From: Pseudomonas sp. CFBP13508
GTDB lineage: Bacteria > Pseudomonadota > Gammaproteobacteria > Pseudomonadales > Pseudomonadaceae
Assembly (NCBI RefSeq): GCF_005233515.1
Contig: NZ_QFZZ01000008.1
Location: 248,001 to 312,000 of the forward strand
DNA: 64,000 nt
Direction: 5' to 3'
Of the stretch, positions 1 through 7,173 are shown piece after piece. The notes beneath the pieces were generated by a model that worked only from the letters and a program-made list of their open reading frames with translations, did not search any database and had not been told where the DNA came from. Within the stretch, counting starts at the first letter, position 1; every line of letters begins with the position of its first letter. The translations under genes and the position numbers were made by a program.

Positions 1-510
1 CATGATGGTTTCGCTGAGGGTGTGCGGAATGATCGTCAGCATGAATTCGGCGCCATCGACTTCGTTCACGGTCAGGCTGGTGCCGTCGACGGTGATCGAG
101 CCTTTGTGGGCGATGTACTTGGCCAGTTCTTTCGGCGCGCGGATGCGAAATTCCACGGCGCGGGCATTGTCGCTGCGCGATACCACTTCACCGACGCCGT
201 CGACGTGTCCGCTGACCAGATGCCCGCCGAGGCGAGTGGTCGGGGTCAGGGCTTTTTCCAGATTGACCGGGCTGCCGCTTTTCAAGTCATTCATGGCGGT
301 GCAATCAAGGGTTTCGCGGCTGACGTCGGCGGCGAAACCGTCGCCCGGCAGCTCGACGGCGGTCAGGCAAACGCCGTTGACCGCGATGCTGTCGCCGAGT
401 TTGACGTCACTCAGATCGAGCTTGCCGGTTGCGACGTGCACCCGCACATCACCGCCCTTTGGGATCAGTGCGCGGATACTGCCGATGGATTCGATGATGC
501 CGGTGAACAT
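1..510 (-). CDS. ribE: Riboflavin synthase, alpha subunit (partial, C-terminus off the left edge)
   Basis: The enzyme dismutates two 6,7-dimethyl-8-ribityllumazine molecules into riboflavin, the last step of riboflavin synthesis, in the cytosol. The visible 170 codons start with the family N-terminus MFTGIIE at 510 and continue with GVCLTAV, SRETL and GGHLVSGHVDG in the first lumazine-binding barrel. The second barrel begins with GSITVDGTSLTV. The family is about 220 residues, so roughly 50 C-terminal residues are missing beyond base 1. It lies 47 bp downstream of ribD in the same direction, so the two are probably co-transcribed. Some Pseudomonas annotations call it ribC. The gap to ribD is too short to hold an FMN riboswitch. 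Confidence 0.97.
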   Translation of the reverse strand, partial: MFTGIIESIGSIRALIPKGGDVRVHVATGKLDLSDVKLGDSIAVNGVCLTAVELPGDGFAADVSRETLDCTAMNDLKSGSPVNLEKALTPTTRLGGHLVSGHVDGVGEVVSRSDNARAVEFRIRAPKELAKYIAHKGSITVDGTSLTVNEVDGAEFMLTIIPHTLSETIM

Positions 511-557
511 GGGGTTCTCCTTGAGAACGAGGCCAGCGCTAACGCGATGGCCGGGAA

Positions 558-1691
558 TTATACGCGGGCTGCAGGGACAGGGATCGCAGTGACTCGCCAG
601 TCATCGCCCACCGCGCGGATTTCAGTGATTTTCAGCTCCGGCGCATCTTTCATCTGCGCCAGCGGCCAGTCGAGCAGCGGACGGGCCGTGGAGCCGAGGA
701 ACTTGCCGGCAATGAAGATCACGAATTCGTCGACCAGCCCCAGTTGCGCAAAGGCGCCGGCCAGACGCGGACCGGCCTCGACCAGCACCTCGTTGGTGCC
801 ACGATTGGCCAGTTCGATAAGCAACTGATGCAGATCGACCTGGCCGTCATCACCCGGCACGATCAGGCATTCCGGGCCATTGGCATATTGCTCCTCGACC
901 GCGACACAGGTGGCCACCAGCGCCGGCCCGGCCTTGAAGAACGGCGCCTCCAGCGGCACTCGCAGGCGGCCATCGATCAATACGCGCAATGGCGGGCGAC
1001 TCATGGCCAGCGCGGTTTGCTCGCTGTCCAGACCGAGTTCGTCTGCGCGTACGGTCAAGCGTGCGCCATCGGCCAGCACCGTGTCGGCGCCGGTCAGCAC
1101 CACAGCCGCCTCAGCGCGCAAACGCTGTACCGCTGAACGCGCCGCCGGGCCGGTGATCCATTGGCTCTCGCCGCTTTCCATCGCTGTGCGCCCGTCGAGG
1201 CTCATGGCCAGCTTGACCCGCACGAACGGCAAGCCATGCTCCATGCGTTTCAGAAAACCTTGATTGAGCTTGCGTGCTTCGCCCTCCAGCACACCGCTTT
1301 CAGTGGCAATACCGGCATCAGCCAAGCGCTGCAAACCGCGCCCGGCGACCTGCGGATTGGGATCACGCATCGCCGCCACGACCCGGGCAACGCCAGCGGT
1401 CACCAAGGCATCGGCACACGGCGGCGTGCGCCCGTGGTGGCTGCAAGGCTCGAGGGTGACATACGCCGTCGCGCCCCGGGCCTGCTCGCCAGCGGCGCGC
1501 AGGGCGTGGACTTCGGCATGGGGTTCGCCGGCGCGCTCATGCCAGCCTTCGCCGACAATCTGCCCGTCACGCACCACCACGCAACCGACTCGCGGATTGG
1601 GATGGGTGGTGTAGTGGCCCTTGCGCGCCAGTTCCAGCGCGCGGGCCATGAAATGCGCGTCGAGGATCGCCTGCTCGGCGGCGGTGGTCAT
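558..1691 (-). CDS. ribD: Bifunctional riboflavin deaminase/reductase RibD
   Basis: A 377-residue bifunctional enzyme that deaminates the pyrimidine and then reduces the ribosyl side chain in riboflavin synthesis. The N-terminal cytidine-deaminase-like domain shows the zinc site HAE at residues 58-60 and [11 protein letters not shown], giving Cys83 and Cys92. The C-terminal half is the dihydrofolate-reductase-like reductase domain ([13 protein letters not shown], then [16 protein letters not shown]). The length is typical of the family. Its start codon overlaps the nrdR stop by 4 bp (ATGA type), which suggests translational coupling in an nrdR-ribD-ribE operon. Confidence 0.98.
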   Translation of the reverse strand: MTTAAEQAILDAHFMARALELARKGHYTTHPNPRVGCVVVRDGQIVGEGWHERAGEPHAEVHALRAAGEQARGATAYVTLEPCSHHGRTPPCADALVTAGVARVVAAMRDPNPQVAGRGLQRLADAGIATESGVLEGEARKLNQGFLKRMEHGLPFVRVKLAMSLDGRTAMESGESQWITGPAARSAVQRLRAEAAVVLTGADTVLADGARLTVRADELGLDSEQTALAMSRPPLRVLIDGRLRVPLEAPFFKAGPALVATCVAVEEQYANGPECLIVPGDDGQVDLHQLLIELANRGTNEVLVEAGPRLAGAFAQLGLVDEFVIFIAGKFLGSTARPLLDWPLAQMKDAPELKITEIRAVGDDWRVTAIPVPAARV

Positions 1692-2152
1692 TCTTTCACC
1701 GGTTCGCGGGCGAGGCGGTCGATCTCTTCGCGGAATTCATTGAGGTCCTGGAAGCGCTTGTACACCGAGGCAAAACGGATATAAGCGACTTCATCAAGCT
1801 TTTGCAGCTCGGCCATCACCAGCTCGCCGACCACGAGGGATTTGACCTCGCGTTCGCCGGTGGCGCGCAGCTTGTGCTTGATATGGACCAGAGAGGATTC
1901 GAGGCGCTCGACGCTGACCGGACGTTTCTCCAGCGCGCGTTGCATGCCGGCGCGGAGTTTTTCTTCGTCGAACGGTTGGCGGCTGCCGTCGGTTTTGATC
2001 AGGCGCGGCAACACCAGTTCGGCCGTCTCGAACGTCGTGAAACGTTCGCCGCAGGCCAGGCATTCACGCCGGCGGCGCACCTGTTCGCCCTCGGCGACCA
2101 GACGCGAGTCGATGACCTTGGTGTCGTTGGCACCGCAGAAGGGACAGTGCAT
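1688..2152 (-). CDS. nrdR: Transcriptional repressor NrdR
   Basis: A nucleotide-sensing repressor of ribonucleotide reductase genes. The 154-residue product begins MHCPFCG and has a zinc ribbon with Cys3, Cys6, Cys31 and Cys34, followed by an ATP-cone domain (about residues 46-136, from [20 protein letters not shown]). The start at 2152 is chosen because the zinc ribbon of NrdR always begins at the N-terminus. An in-frame upstream start at 2209 would add 19 residues unlike the family. It is the first gene of the leftward nrdR-ribD-ribE set and overlaps ribD by 4 bp. Confidence 0.97.
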   Translation of the reverse strand: MHCPFCGANDTKVIDSRLVAEGEQVRRRRECLACGERFTTFETAELVLPRLIKTDGSRQPFDEEKLRAGMQRALEKRPVSVERLESSLVHIKHKLRATGEREVKSLVVGELVMAELQKLDEVAYIRFASVYKRFQDLNEFREEIDRLAREPVKE

Positions 2153-2280
2153 GGTGGCTGGCAACAAAAAATGGGAGGGCCATGGTAGCGCATCCCCGTG
2201 GCAAGACAAGCCATAGGCTTTGCGGTATACAGAACGGCATGATCGTCTGATCCATGGAATTCATTCTGCCGGAGCCTCCA

Positions 2281-2745
2281 ATGCCGTTACGTCCGCTCGT
2301 TCTGCTCAGTCTTTTCAGCCTGCTGGTGGCCTGTGGCAGCGACGCACCCAAGCCGCAACCGCCGACGCCGGGCCCCGCGCCGCAACAGGCGCAGAAAAAA
2401 GCCAGAGAGGCCGCCGAACTCGGCCCGCTGCCAGCCCATCAGCGCGAATTGAGCGGCACCCTGCAAGGCGTGCCGGCCGGCGCCGAAGTCGAACTGGCGC
2501 TGCTGGTGATCGATGAAAAGGATCGCCCGCAACAATTGCTCGCCAGTTCCAGCCTGATCGGCAACAACCAGATCCTGCCGTTTCACCTGCGCTTCAACCC
2601 CGAGGCATTTCCGGCCGGCGCACGGGTCGAGCTGCGCGGTCGCGCGAGCCAGTCCGGGCAACTGATCCTGCACCTGCCGTCGCAGACCATCACTCAACCG
2701 ACTACTCAGGCTTTGGGCCAGCTGCAATTCGTCAAAGCGCCATGA
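2281..2745 (+). CDS. YbaY/YscW-family lipoprotein
   Basis: A predicted 154-residue lipoprotein. A hydrophobic signal ends in the lipobox LLVAC, with the lipidated Cys at residue 18, followed by a Pro/Gln-rich linker. The C-terminal beta-sandwich-like domain (LSGTLQGVPAGAEVELALLV) resembles the YbaY/YscW family of small lipoproteins, some of which act as chaperones for secretins. No secretion genes are nearby, so only the family is proposed. The start at 2281 is preferred over 2254 because GGAG precedes it at close spacing and it puts the signal peptide at the N-terminus. The stop overlaps the next gene by 4 bp. Confidence 0.85.
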   Translation: MPLRPLVLLSLFSLLVACGSDAPKPQPPTPGPAPQQAQKKAREAAELGPLPAHQRELSGTLQGVPAGAEVELALLVIDEKDRPQQLLASSSLIGNNQILPFHLRFNPEAFPAGARVELRGRASQSGQLILHLPSQTITQPTTQALGQLQFVKAP

Positions 2746-3398
2746 CAGCACCGCTCGACCTGCAACAGGCCTTGGGGGAATTGCTCGGCGACGCCAGACT
2801 GAAAGCCTGTGCGTTGCCGGGCACTGATTTGCAGCTGTGGTTGATCGACGGCGACAACATGGCCCGCGAATTCAGCCAGGAAGAAACCCAGCGCATCCTG
2901 CATGAACCGCCGTATTGGAGTTTTTGCTGGGCCAGCGGTCTGGCGGTGGCGCGGTATCTGGCGCGGTTCCCCGATTGGGTGCGCGGCAAACGCGTGCTGG
3001 ATTTCGGCGCCGGTTCCGGAATTGCCGGCATCGCGGCGGTGAAGGCCGGAGCGCTAGAAGTGGTGGCCTGCGATCTCGATCCGCTGGCGATCGCCGCGTG
3101 CCGGGCGAATGCCGAGCTCAATGATGTGCAGATGAATTATTCGACGGATTTCTTTGCCGAGGCCGATCGCTTCGATCTGATTCTGGTCGCCGACGTGTTG
3201 TATGACCGGGCGAACTTGCCGCTGCTCGACGCGTTTCTCAGTCGCGGCCGTGAGGCGCTGGTGGCGGATTCGCGGGTGCGGGATTTTCGTCATCCGTTAT
3301 ATGAGCGAATTGAAATGCTCGAAGCGATGACCTTGCCGGATCTGGCCGAGCCTGAGGAATTCAGACATGTCAGCCTCTACCATGCGCGGCGTGATTGA
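2742..3398 (+). CDS. Class I SAM-dependent methyltransferase (ETFBKMT/nicotinamide N-methylase-like)
   Basis: A 218-residue Rossmann-fold methyltransferase. Motif I is VLDFGAGSGIAGIAA (residues 85-99), the acidic residue after strand beta-2 lies in ACDLDPLA, and LILVADVLYD resembles the post-motif acceptor site of protein-lysine methyltransferases. The PPYWSFCWASG segment before motif I is typical of the METTL20/nicotinamide-N-methylase-like group. The substrate is probably a protein lysine, but nothing here proves which. The start overlaps the stop of the preceding lipoprotein gene by 4 bp (ATGA), so the two form one operon. A strong REP palindrome follows directly. Confidence 0.88.
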   Translation: MTAPLDLQQALGELLGDARLKACALPGTDLQLWLIDGDNMAREFSQEETQRILHEPPYWSFCWASGLAVARYLARFPDWVRGKRVLDFGAGSGIAGIAAVKAGALEVVACDLDPLAIAACRANAELNDVQMNYSTDFFAEADRFDLILVADVLYDRANLPLLDAFLSRGREALVADSRVRDFRHPLYERIEMLEAMTLPDLAEPEEFRHVSLYHARRD

Positions 3399-3405
3399 CG
3401 CCGCC

Positions 3406-3481
3406 AAAAGATCGCAGCCTTCGGCAGCTCCTACAGTGCAACGCATTCCAAAGTAGGAGCTGCCGAAGGCTGCGATCTTTT
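3406..3481. repeat. REPIN (GTAGGAGCTGCC family), 29-bp perfect arms
   Basis: Two copies of the motif GTAGGAGCTGCCGAAGGCTG plus CGATCTTTT face each other as perfect 29-bp inverted arms (3406-3434 and 3453-3481) around an 18-bp spacer. It sits between the methyltransferase and cnoX genes. As RNA it would form a stable hairpin ending in Ts on either strand, so it could also work as a terminator or mRNA 3'-end protector. Confidence 0.93.
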
Positions 3482-3527
3482 GCGTCACCCCTTATAGTGC
3501 GGTCATTGAAGCTTAGAGAGATCCCCC

Positions 3528-4400
3528 ATGAGTCAGCAAACGCCGTACATCTTCGACGCCACGACTGCCGATTTCGACCAGTCGGTGATCGAAGCCTCCT
3601 TCAACAAACCGGTGCTGGTGGATTTCTGGGCCGAATGGTGTGCGCCGTGCAAGGCGTTGATGCCGATGCTGCAAGGCATTGCCGAGAGCTATCAGGGCGA
3701 GTTGCTGCTGGCCAAGGTCAACTGCGACATCGAGCAGGACATCGTCGCCCGCTTCGGCATTCGCAGCCTGCCGACCGTGGTGCTGTTCAAGGACGGTCAG
3801 CCGGTCGACGGCTTTGCCGGGGCACAACCGGAATCCGCCGTGCGCGCGCTGCTGGAACCGCATGTGCAGATGCCGCCACCGGCCGCTGCCGACCCGTTCG
3901 AACAGGCTCAGGCAATGTTCGACGATGGTCACTTCGCCGAGGCGGAAGCGGTGCTGGTGACCATTCTCAATGAAGACAATACCAACGCCAAAGCGCTGAT
4001 CCTTTACGCACGCTGCCTGACCGAACGCGGTGAGCTGGGCGAAGCGCAAACCGTGCTCGACGCGGTCAAGAGCGATGAGCACAAAGCCGCACTCGCCGGC
4101 GCCAAGGCGCAGATCCAGTTCCTCGGCCTCGCCCGCAATCTACCGGACGCCGCCGACCTGAAAAGCCGCCTGGCGCAAAATCCGCAGGATGATGAAGCGG
4201 TGTATCAACTGGCGATCCAGCAACTGGCGCGCCAGCAATACGAAGCGGCGCTGGACGCCTTGCTGAAGCTCTTCATCCGCAACCGCAGCTACGGCGAAGG
4301 CTTGCCGCACAAGACCTTGCTGCAGGTGTTCGAACTGCTGGGCAATGATCATCCGTTGGTGACGGCTTATCGTCGCAAGGTATTCGCTGCGCTTTATTGA
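3528..4400 (+). CDS. cnoX: Thioredoxin-TPR cochaperone CnoX (YbbN)
   Basis: A 290-residue protein with an N-terminal thioredoxin domain (residues about 8-112, active site WCAPC with Cys38 and Cys41) fused to a C-terminal TPR region (about 115-290). In E. coli, CnoX is a chlorine-activated holdase that passes clients to GroEL, and it lacks the full CXXC. Here both cysteines are present, as in the Caulobacter protein that keeps oxidoreductase activity. It lies between two REP palindromes and appears to be a single-gene unit. The start at 3528 is preceded by GAGAGA about 8 bases upstream. Confidence 0.93.
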   Translation: MSQQTPYIFDATTADFDQSVIEASFNKPVLVDFWAEWCAPCKALMPMLQGIAESYQGELLLAKVNCDIEQDIVARFGIRSLPTVVLFKDGQPVDGFAGAQPESAVRALLEPHVQMPPPAAADPFEQAQAMFDDGHFAEAEAVLVTILNEDNTNAKALILYARCLTERGELGEAQTVLDAVKSDEHKAALAGAKAQIQFLGLARNLPDAADLKSRLAQNPQDDEAVYQLAIQQLARQQYEAALDALLKLFIRNRSYGEGLPHKTLLQVFELLGNDHPLVTAYRRKVFAALY

Positions 4401-4404
4401 GAGC

Positions 4405-4508
4405 AAAAGATCGCAGCGTGCCGCAGCTCCTACATCGGATCGTGCTCATCGCGGCTTTTTGCGGATGAACACTGATTCTGTAGGAGCTGCCGAAGGCTGC
4501 GATCTTTT
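4405..4508. repeat. REPIN (GTAGGAGCTGCC family), imperfect pair
   Basis: Inverted copies of the GTAGGAGCTGCCGAAGGCTG motif flank a loop of about 46 bp. The left arm (from 4405) is slightly diverged, reading GCAGCGTGCCGCAGCTCCTA, while the right arm (about 4480-4508) matches the unit at 3453-3481. It lies 5 bp past the cnoX stop and just before the convergent end of the next gene, so it may help terminate both. Confidence 0.9.
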
Positions 4509-4513
4509 AAGGC

Positions 4514-4873
4514 TTACCCGATCCAGCTGTAGAGCGGCGTATCCCCGCCGCTCGCCACTTTCACATCGGAACTGTGGCGCAGACGCACCAGCAAACGCTT
4601 GCCCGCTGCCGCACTGCCGGTGAGCGCTTCCAGTTGATCGAGCAGATCCGGTCCACTGAGTTGCCCGGCCTTGCGCAGCAAGTCTTTGGCCACCTGCCAC
4701 AGCGCATCGTCCTGATTCACTGGCTTCGCCGCCGGAGCCGACACCACTGCCTCAGACTGCGCAATCGGCGCCTGCCCGCTTAACGCGGAACCCAGCCTCG
4801 CCCAATCGCTGTCATCCAGCTCCACCGTCAAATCCACCGGCACCTCGCCGACCGTTCCGCGTATCCGCAACAT
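4514..4873 (-). CDS. Conserved hypothetical protein (119 aa)
   Basis: An unrecognised 119-residue, probably cytosolic protein with no signal or membrane segment. The N-terminal part (MLRIRGTVGEVPVDLTVEL) looks like a small beta-rich domain. A linker rich in Ala, Pro and Val follows, then a helical C-terminal part (ALWQVAKDLLRKAGQLSGPDLLDQ). The start at 4873 is the ATG with AGGAG about 7 bases upstream. A TTG one codon earlier is less likely. It has Pseudomonas-like codon use and stands alone between a REP palindrome and a divergent gene. No function is proposed. Confidence 0.75.
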   Translation of the reverse strand: MLRIRGTVGEVPVDLTVELDDSDWARLGSALSGQAPIAQSEAVVSAPAAKPVNQDDALWQVAKDLLRKAGQLSGPDLLDQLEALTGSAAAGKRLLVRLRHSSDVKVASGGDTPLYSWIG

Positions 4874-5001
4874 CAAGTTCGCTCCTGCACTTTTCTGACC
4901 TGCATGCTCCCACGGGACTTGTGCAACGCCAAGCGACGTTGTCCAGTGTGGCGGTTATCGAGCATTCATCTACAGTGTCCTTTTTCTCACAGCACCCTGT
5001 A

Positions 5002-5568
5002 ATGAAACGAAGTTACTACGCCCTATTGATGACCCCACTCTTGCTCATCGTGGCATGGCGCATCTGGTTGCCTGCCGATCTTTCGGCTTGTCCCGCTGAC
5101 GGGGAAACTGCAGGTCCACTGACCCTTGTTATTCGTGATTACTTTGAGCGCAATAGCCGGACCGACTGGCGAGACATGGATGATCGTTTCGACATACTTT
5201 CAACCCCCGAAGGCCAGAGCATAGCGAGTCAACCGAATTCACACACTTGCGAAGCATTGCGGGTACTGCAGAGTCCGGCGTTCAGTCAGAGTGAAAAAAT
5301 CTTCACCATGGCACTTATGTTCAGACTGCCAATCGACCAGTACATGGCCCTGATGGATCGCAGTCATCAACTCTACACGCAGGGCAAAATGGATAAGGAG
5401 GTGCTGACTCTGGTGGTATTTCCGCGCGGAACAGCCATCAACTACTGGTGGCTTCCGGCTTGGCGACAGCGTTTCAGTCGCGATGCCCCGAGCGTGCTCG
5501 ACGCAAATCTGATCAACGATGTTCTTTCGGGACACTATTGGTTCGACTATCCCGGCGCAGGCTTCTGA
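5002..5568 (+). CDS. Hypothetical protein with N-terminal membrane anchor (188 aa)
   Basis: An unrecognised 188-residue protein. Residues about 6-24 (YALLMTPLLLIVAWRIWLP) form one hydrophobic segment, so the remaining 160 or so residues are probably periplasmic. There are two Cys residues (one in LSACPAD, one in HTCEALRVL) that could form a disulfide. The start at 5002 puts the hydrophobic segment at the N-terminus; no strong ribosome binding site is visible. Base composition is visibly less GC-biased than its neighbours, which may indicate an accessory origin. Confidence 0.6.
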   Translation: MKRSYYALLMTPLLLIVAWRIWLPADLSACPADGETAGPLTLVIRDYFERNSRTDWRDMDDRFDILSTPEGQSIASQPNSHTCEALRVLQSPAFSQSEKIFTMALMFRLPIDQYMALMDRSHQLYTQGKMDKEVLTLVVFPRGTAINYWWLPAWRQRFSRDAPSVLDANLINDVLSGHYWFDYPGAGF

Positions 5569-5594
5569 TTCTGCAAGCATGACATCCAATCCCA

Positions 5595-5625
5595 GCACCG
5601 CCCGCGAACTCATCCCGGGCGGTGC
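5595..5625 (+). terminator. Possible terminator hairpin after the 188-aa gene
   Basis: GCACCGCCCG (5595-5604) pairs perfectly with CGGGCGGTGC (5616-5625) around an 11-base loop, 27 bp after the stop of the preceding gene. There is no real T-run after it, so this is a weak terminator candidate; the hairpin could instead be an RNA-stabilising structure. Confidence 0.45.
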
Positions 5626-5677
5626 TTAGCCATGTCTTGCGCAATCTCAAGCGCACGGGCACACTCTGCGCACTTTC

Positions 5678-5695
5678 GTTATAAGATTACATAAC
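5678..5695 (+). promoter_or_regulatory. Candidate Zur-type operator upstream of the zinc-linked cluster
   Basis: GTTAT and ATAAC lie as an inverted repeat separated by 8 bases, 28 bp before the ATG of the His-rich protein gene. Zur boxes contain GTTAT/ATAAC half sites, usually with closer spacing, so this is a partial match. The context (DUF2796 gene cluster, Zur-controlled in P. aeruginosa) supports it. An embedded TATAAG could be the -10 element. Confidence 0.4.
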
Positions 5696-5723
5696 AAACT
5701 TTTCATTTTTCTCGGAGTCCGTC

Positions 5724-6317
5724 ATGCGTCGTCTGTTGCTCGCTTTGCCGTTTGCCCTGTTGCCGCTGGCCGCTGCCCATGCGGTTGATGAGCACGATCA
5801 TGATCATGAGCACGGCAGCCTCGGCGCTCACGAACATGGCGTGGGTCGGCTGAACGCCGCGCTCGATGGTCAGACCCTGGAGCTGGAGCTGGAAAGCCCG
5901 GCGATGAATCTGGTCGGTTTTGAACACGCCGCCACGTCCGATGCCGACAAGGCCAAAGTCGCTGCCGCTCGGGCGCAACTGGAAAAACCATTGGCTCTGT
6001 TCAGCCTGCCCGCTGCGGCCGGCTGCAAGGTGGTCAGTCAGGAACTGGAAAGCCCGCTGTTCGGCGACAAACCGGACGCCGACGATCACGACGAAGATGA
6101 AGCGGACAAGGACGGTCACGAGCATCACCACGACCACAGCGAAATCCATGCGCATTACCAGTTCAACTGCGCCACACCGGGCGCGCTGAGCACGCTGAAC
6201 CTGGCGAACATCTTCAAGACCTTCCCGGCGACGCAGAAGATTCAGGTACAACTGATCAGCGCGACCGGCCAGCAAGGTACCGAAGTGACGGCAAAATCGG
6301 CTGCGCTGAAATTCTGA
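5724..6317 (+). CDS. ZrgA-like DUF2796 zinc-binding periplasmic protein
   Basis: A 197-residue secreted protein with a Sec signal (MRRLLLALPFALLPLAAAHA) and two His/Asp-rich stretches: one directly after the signal (DEHDHDHEHG) and one near residues 118-140 (acidic, then HEHHHDHSEIHAH). This is the pattern of DUF2796/ZrgA proteins linked to zinc uptake. Such proteins probably bind zinc in the periplasm. The gene order DUF2796, ABC ATPase, permease, DUF3299 is the same as the zinc-regulated PA4063-PA4066 cluster of P. aeruginosa, from memory. A ribosome binding site CGGAG precedes the ATG. A candidate Zur operator lies upstream and a long palindrome separates it from the ABC genes. Confidence 0.88.
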   Translation: MRRLLLALPFALLPLAAAHAVDEHDHDHEHGSLGAHEHGVGRLNAALDGQTLELELESPAMNLVGFEHAATSDADKAKVAAARAQLEKPLALFSLPAAAGCKVVSQELESPLFGDKPDADDHDEDEADKDGHEHHHDHSEIHAHYQFNCATPGALSTLNLANIFKTFPATQKIQVQLISATGQQGTEVTAKSAALKF

Positions 6318-6332
6318 AGCGAATGAAGATCC

Positions 6333-6432
6333 CCTGTAGGAGCTGACGAGTGCAACGAGGCTGCGATCTTTTGATCCTGGTTTTTTACAACCAAAAGATC
6401 GCAGCCTCGTTGCACTCGTCAGCTCCTACAGG
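6333..6432. repeat. REPIN variant, 41-bp perfect inverted arms
   Basis: Arms at 6333-6373 and 6392-6432 are perfect inverted repeats around an 18-bp loop. The ends carry CCTGTAGGAGCTGACGAGTG, the inner parts CTGCGATCTTTTG. It is a variant of the family at 3406-3481 with the middle portion exchanged (TGACGAGTGCAACGAGG instead of TGCCGAAGG). It lies inside the zinc-linked cluster, 16 bp after the ZrgA-like gene and 30 bp before the ABC ATPase start, so it could attenuate downstream transcription. Confidence 0.93.
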
Positions 6433-6461
6433 CGTCCGTGTCCAACCATGAAATCGGTGCC

Positions 6462-7172
6462 ATGACCCAAGCACTCATCGAACTTTCCGACCTTGGCTTC
6501 AACTGGCCCGGTCACCCGACGCTGCTGGACATCCCGGCGTTTCGTCTGGAAGCCGGCGAAACCCTGTTTCTCAAAGGCCCCAGCGGCAGCGGCAAGACCA
6601 CCCTGCTCGGCCTGCTCGGCGGAGTGCAGAAGCCCGGTCGCGGCAGCATTCGCCTGCTCGGCCAGGAGCTGACCGAACTGTCTGCCGGCCAGCGCGATAC
6701 GTTTCGTGTCGATCACACTGGCTACATTTTCCAGCAATTCAACCTGCTGCCGTTTCTCTCGGTGCGCGAGAACGTTGAGTTGCCGTGTCACTTCTCGAAA
6801 CTGCGTGCGCAACGGGCGAAACAGCGCCACGGCAGCGTCGATCAGGCCGCCGCCACCCTGCTCGCGCACTTGGGTCTGAAGGACGAAAGCCTGCTCAGTC
6901 GCCGCGCCGACTCCTTGTCCATCGGCCAGCAACAACGGGTCGCTGCCGCCCGCGCGTTGATCGGTCAACCGGAACTGGTGATCGCCGACGAACCGACCTC
7001 GGCGCTGGATTACGACGCCCGCGAGAATTTCATTCGCCTGCTGTTTGCCGAGTGCCGCGAGGCCGGATCGAGTCTGTTGTTCGTCAGCCACGACCAGAGC
7101 CTGGCGCCGCTGTTCGACCGTCATCTGTCCCTGGCCGATCTCAATCGCGCCGCTACGTCCGCCGAGGTCTGA
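6462..7172 (+). CDS. ABC transporter ATP-binding protein (LolD/MacB type, zinc-linked)
   Basis: A 236-residue ABC ATPase with Walker A GPSGSGKTT (residues 39-47), signature LSIGQQQRVA, Walker B LVIADEPTSALD and the switch His in LLFVSHDQS. It is of the LolD/MacB class, which partners with FtsX-fold permeases. The start at 6462 (MTQALIELSDLGFNW) is preferred over a GTG at 6438 that would lie within 10 bp of the palindrome. It probably works with the permease encoded one base after its stop. Whether the complex moves a substrate or transmits force across the periplasm is not evident. Confidence 0.93.
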   Translation: MTQALIELSDLGFNWPGHPTLLDIPAFRLEAGETLFLKGPSGSGKTTLLGLLGGVQKPGRGSIRLLGQELTELSAGQRDTFRVDHTGYIFQQFNLLPFLSVRENVELPCHFSKLRAQRAKQRHGSVDQAAATLLAHLGLKDESLLSRRADSLSIGQQQRVAAARALIGQPELVIADEPTSALDYDARENFIRLLFAECREAGSSLLFVSHDQSLAPLFDRHLSLADLNRAATSAEV

Positions 7173-7173
7173 G

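Noticed and set aside
511-557. An FMN riboswitch between ribD and ribE
   Set aside because: The gap is 47 bp, far too short for the RFN element of about 140 nt, and none of its conserved blocks is visible.
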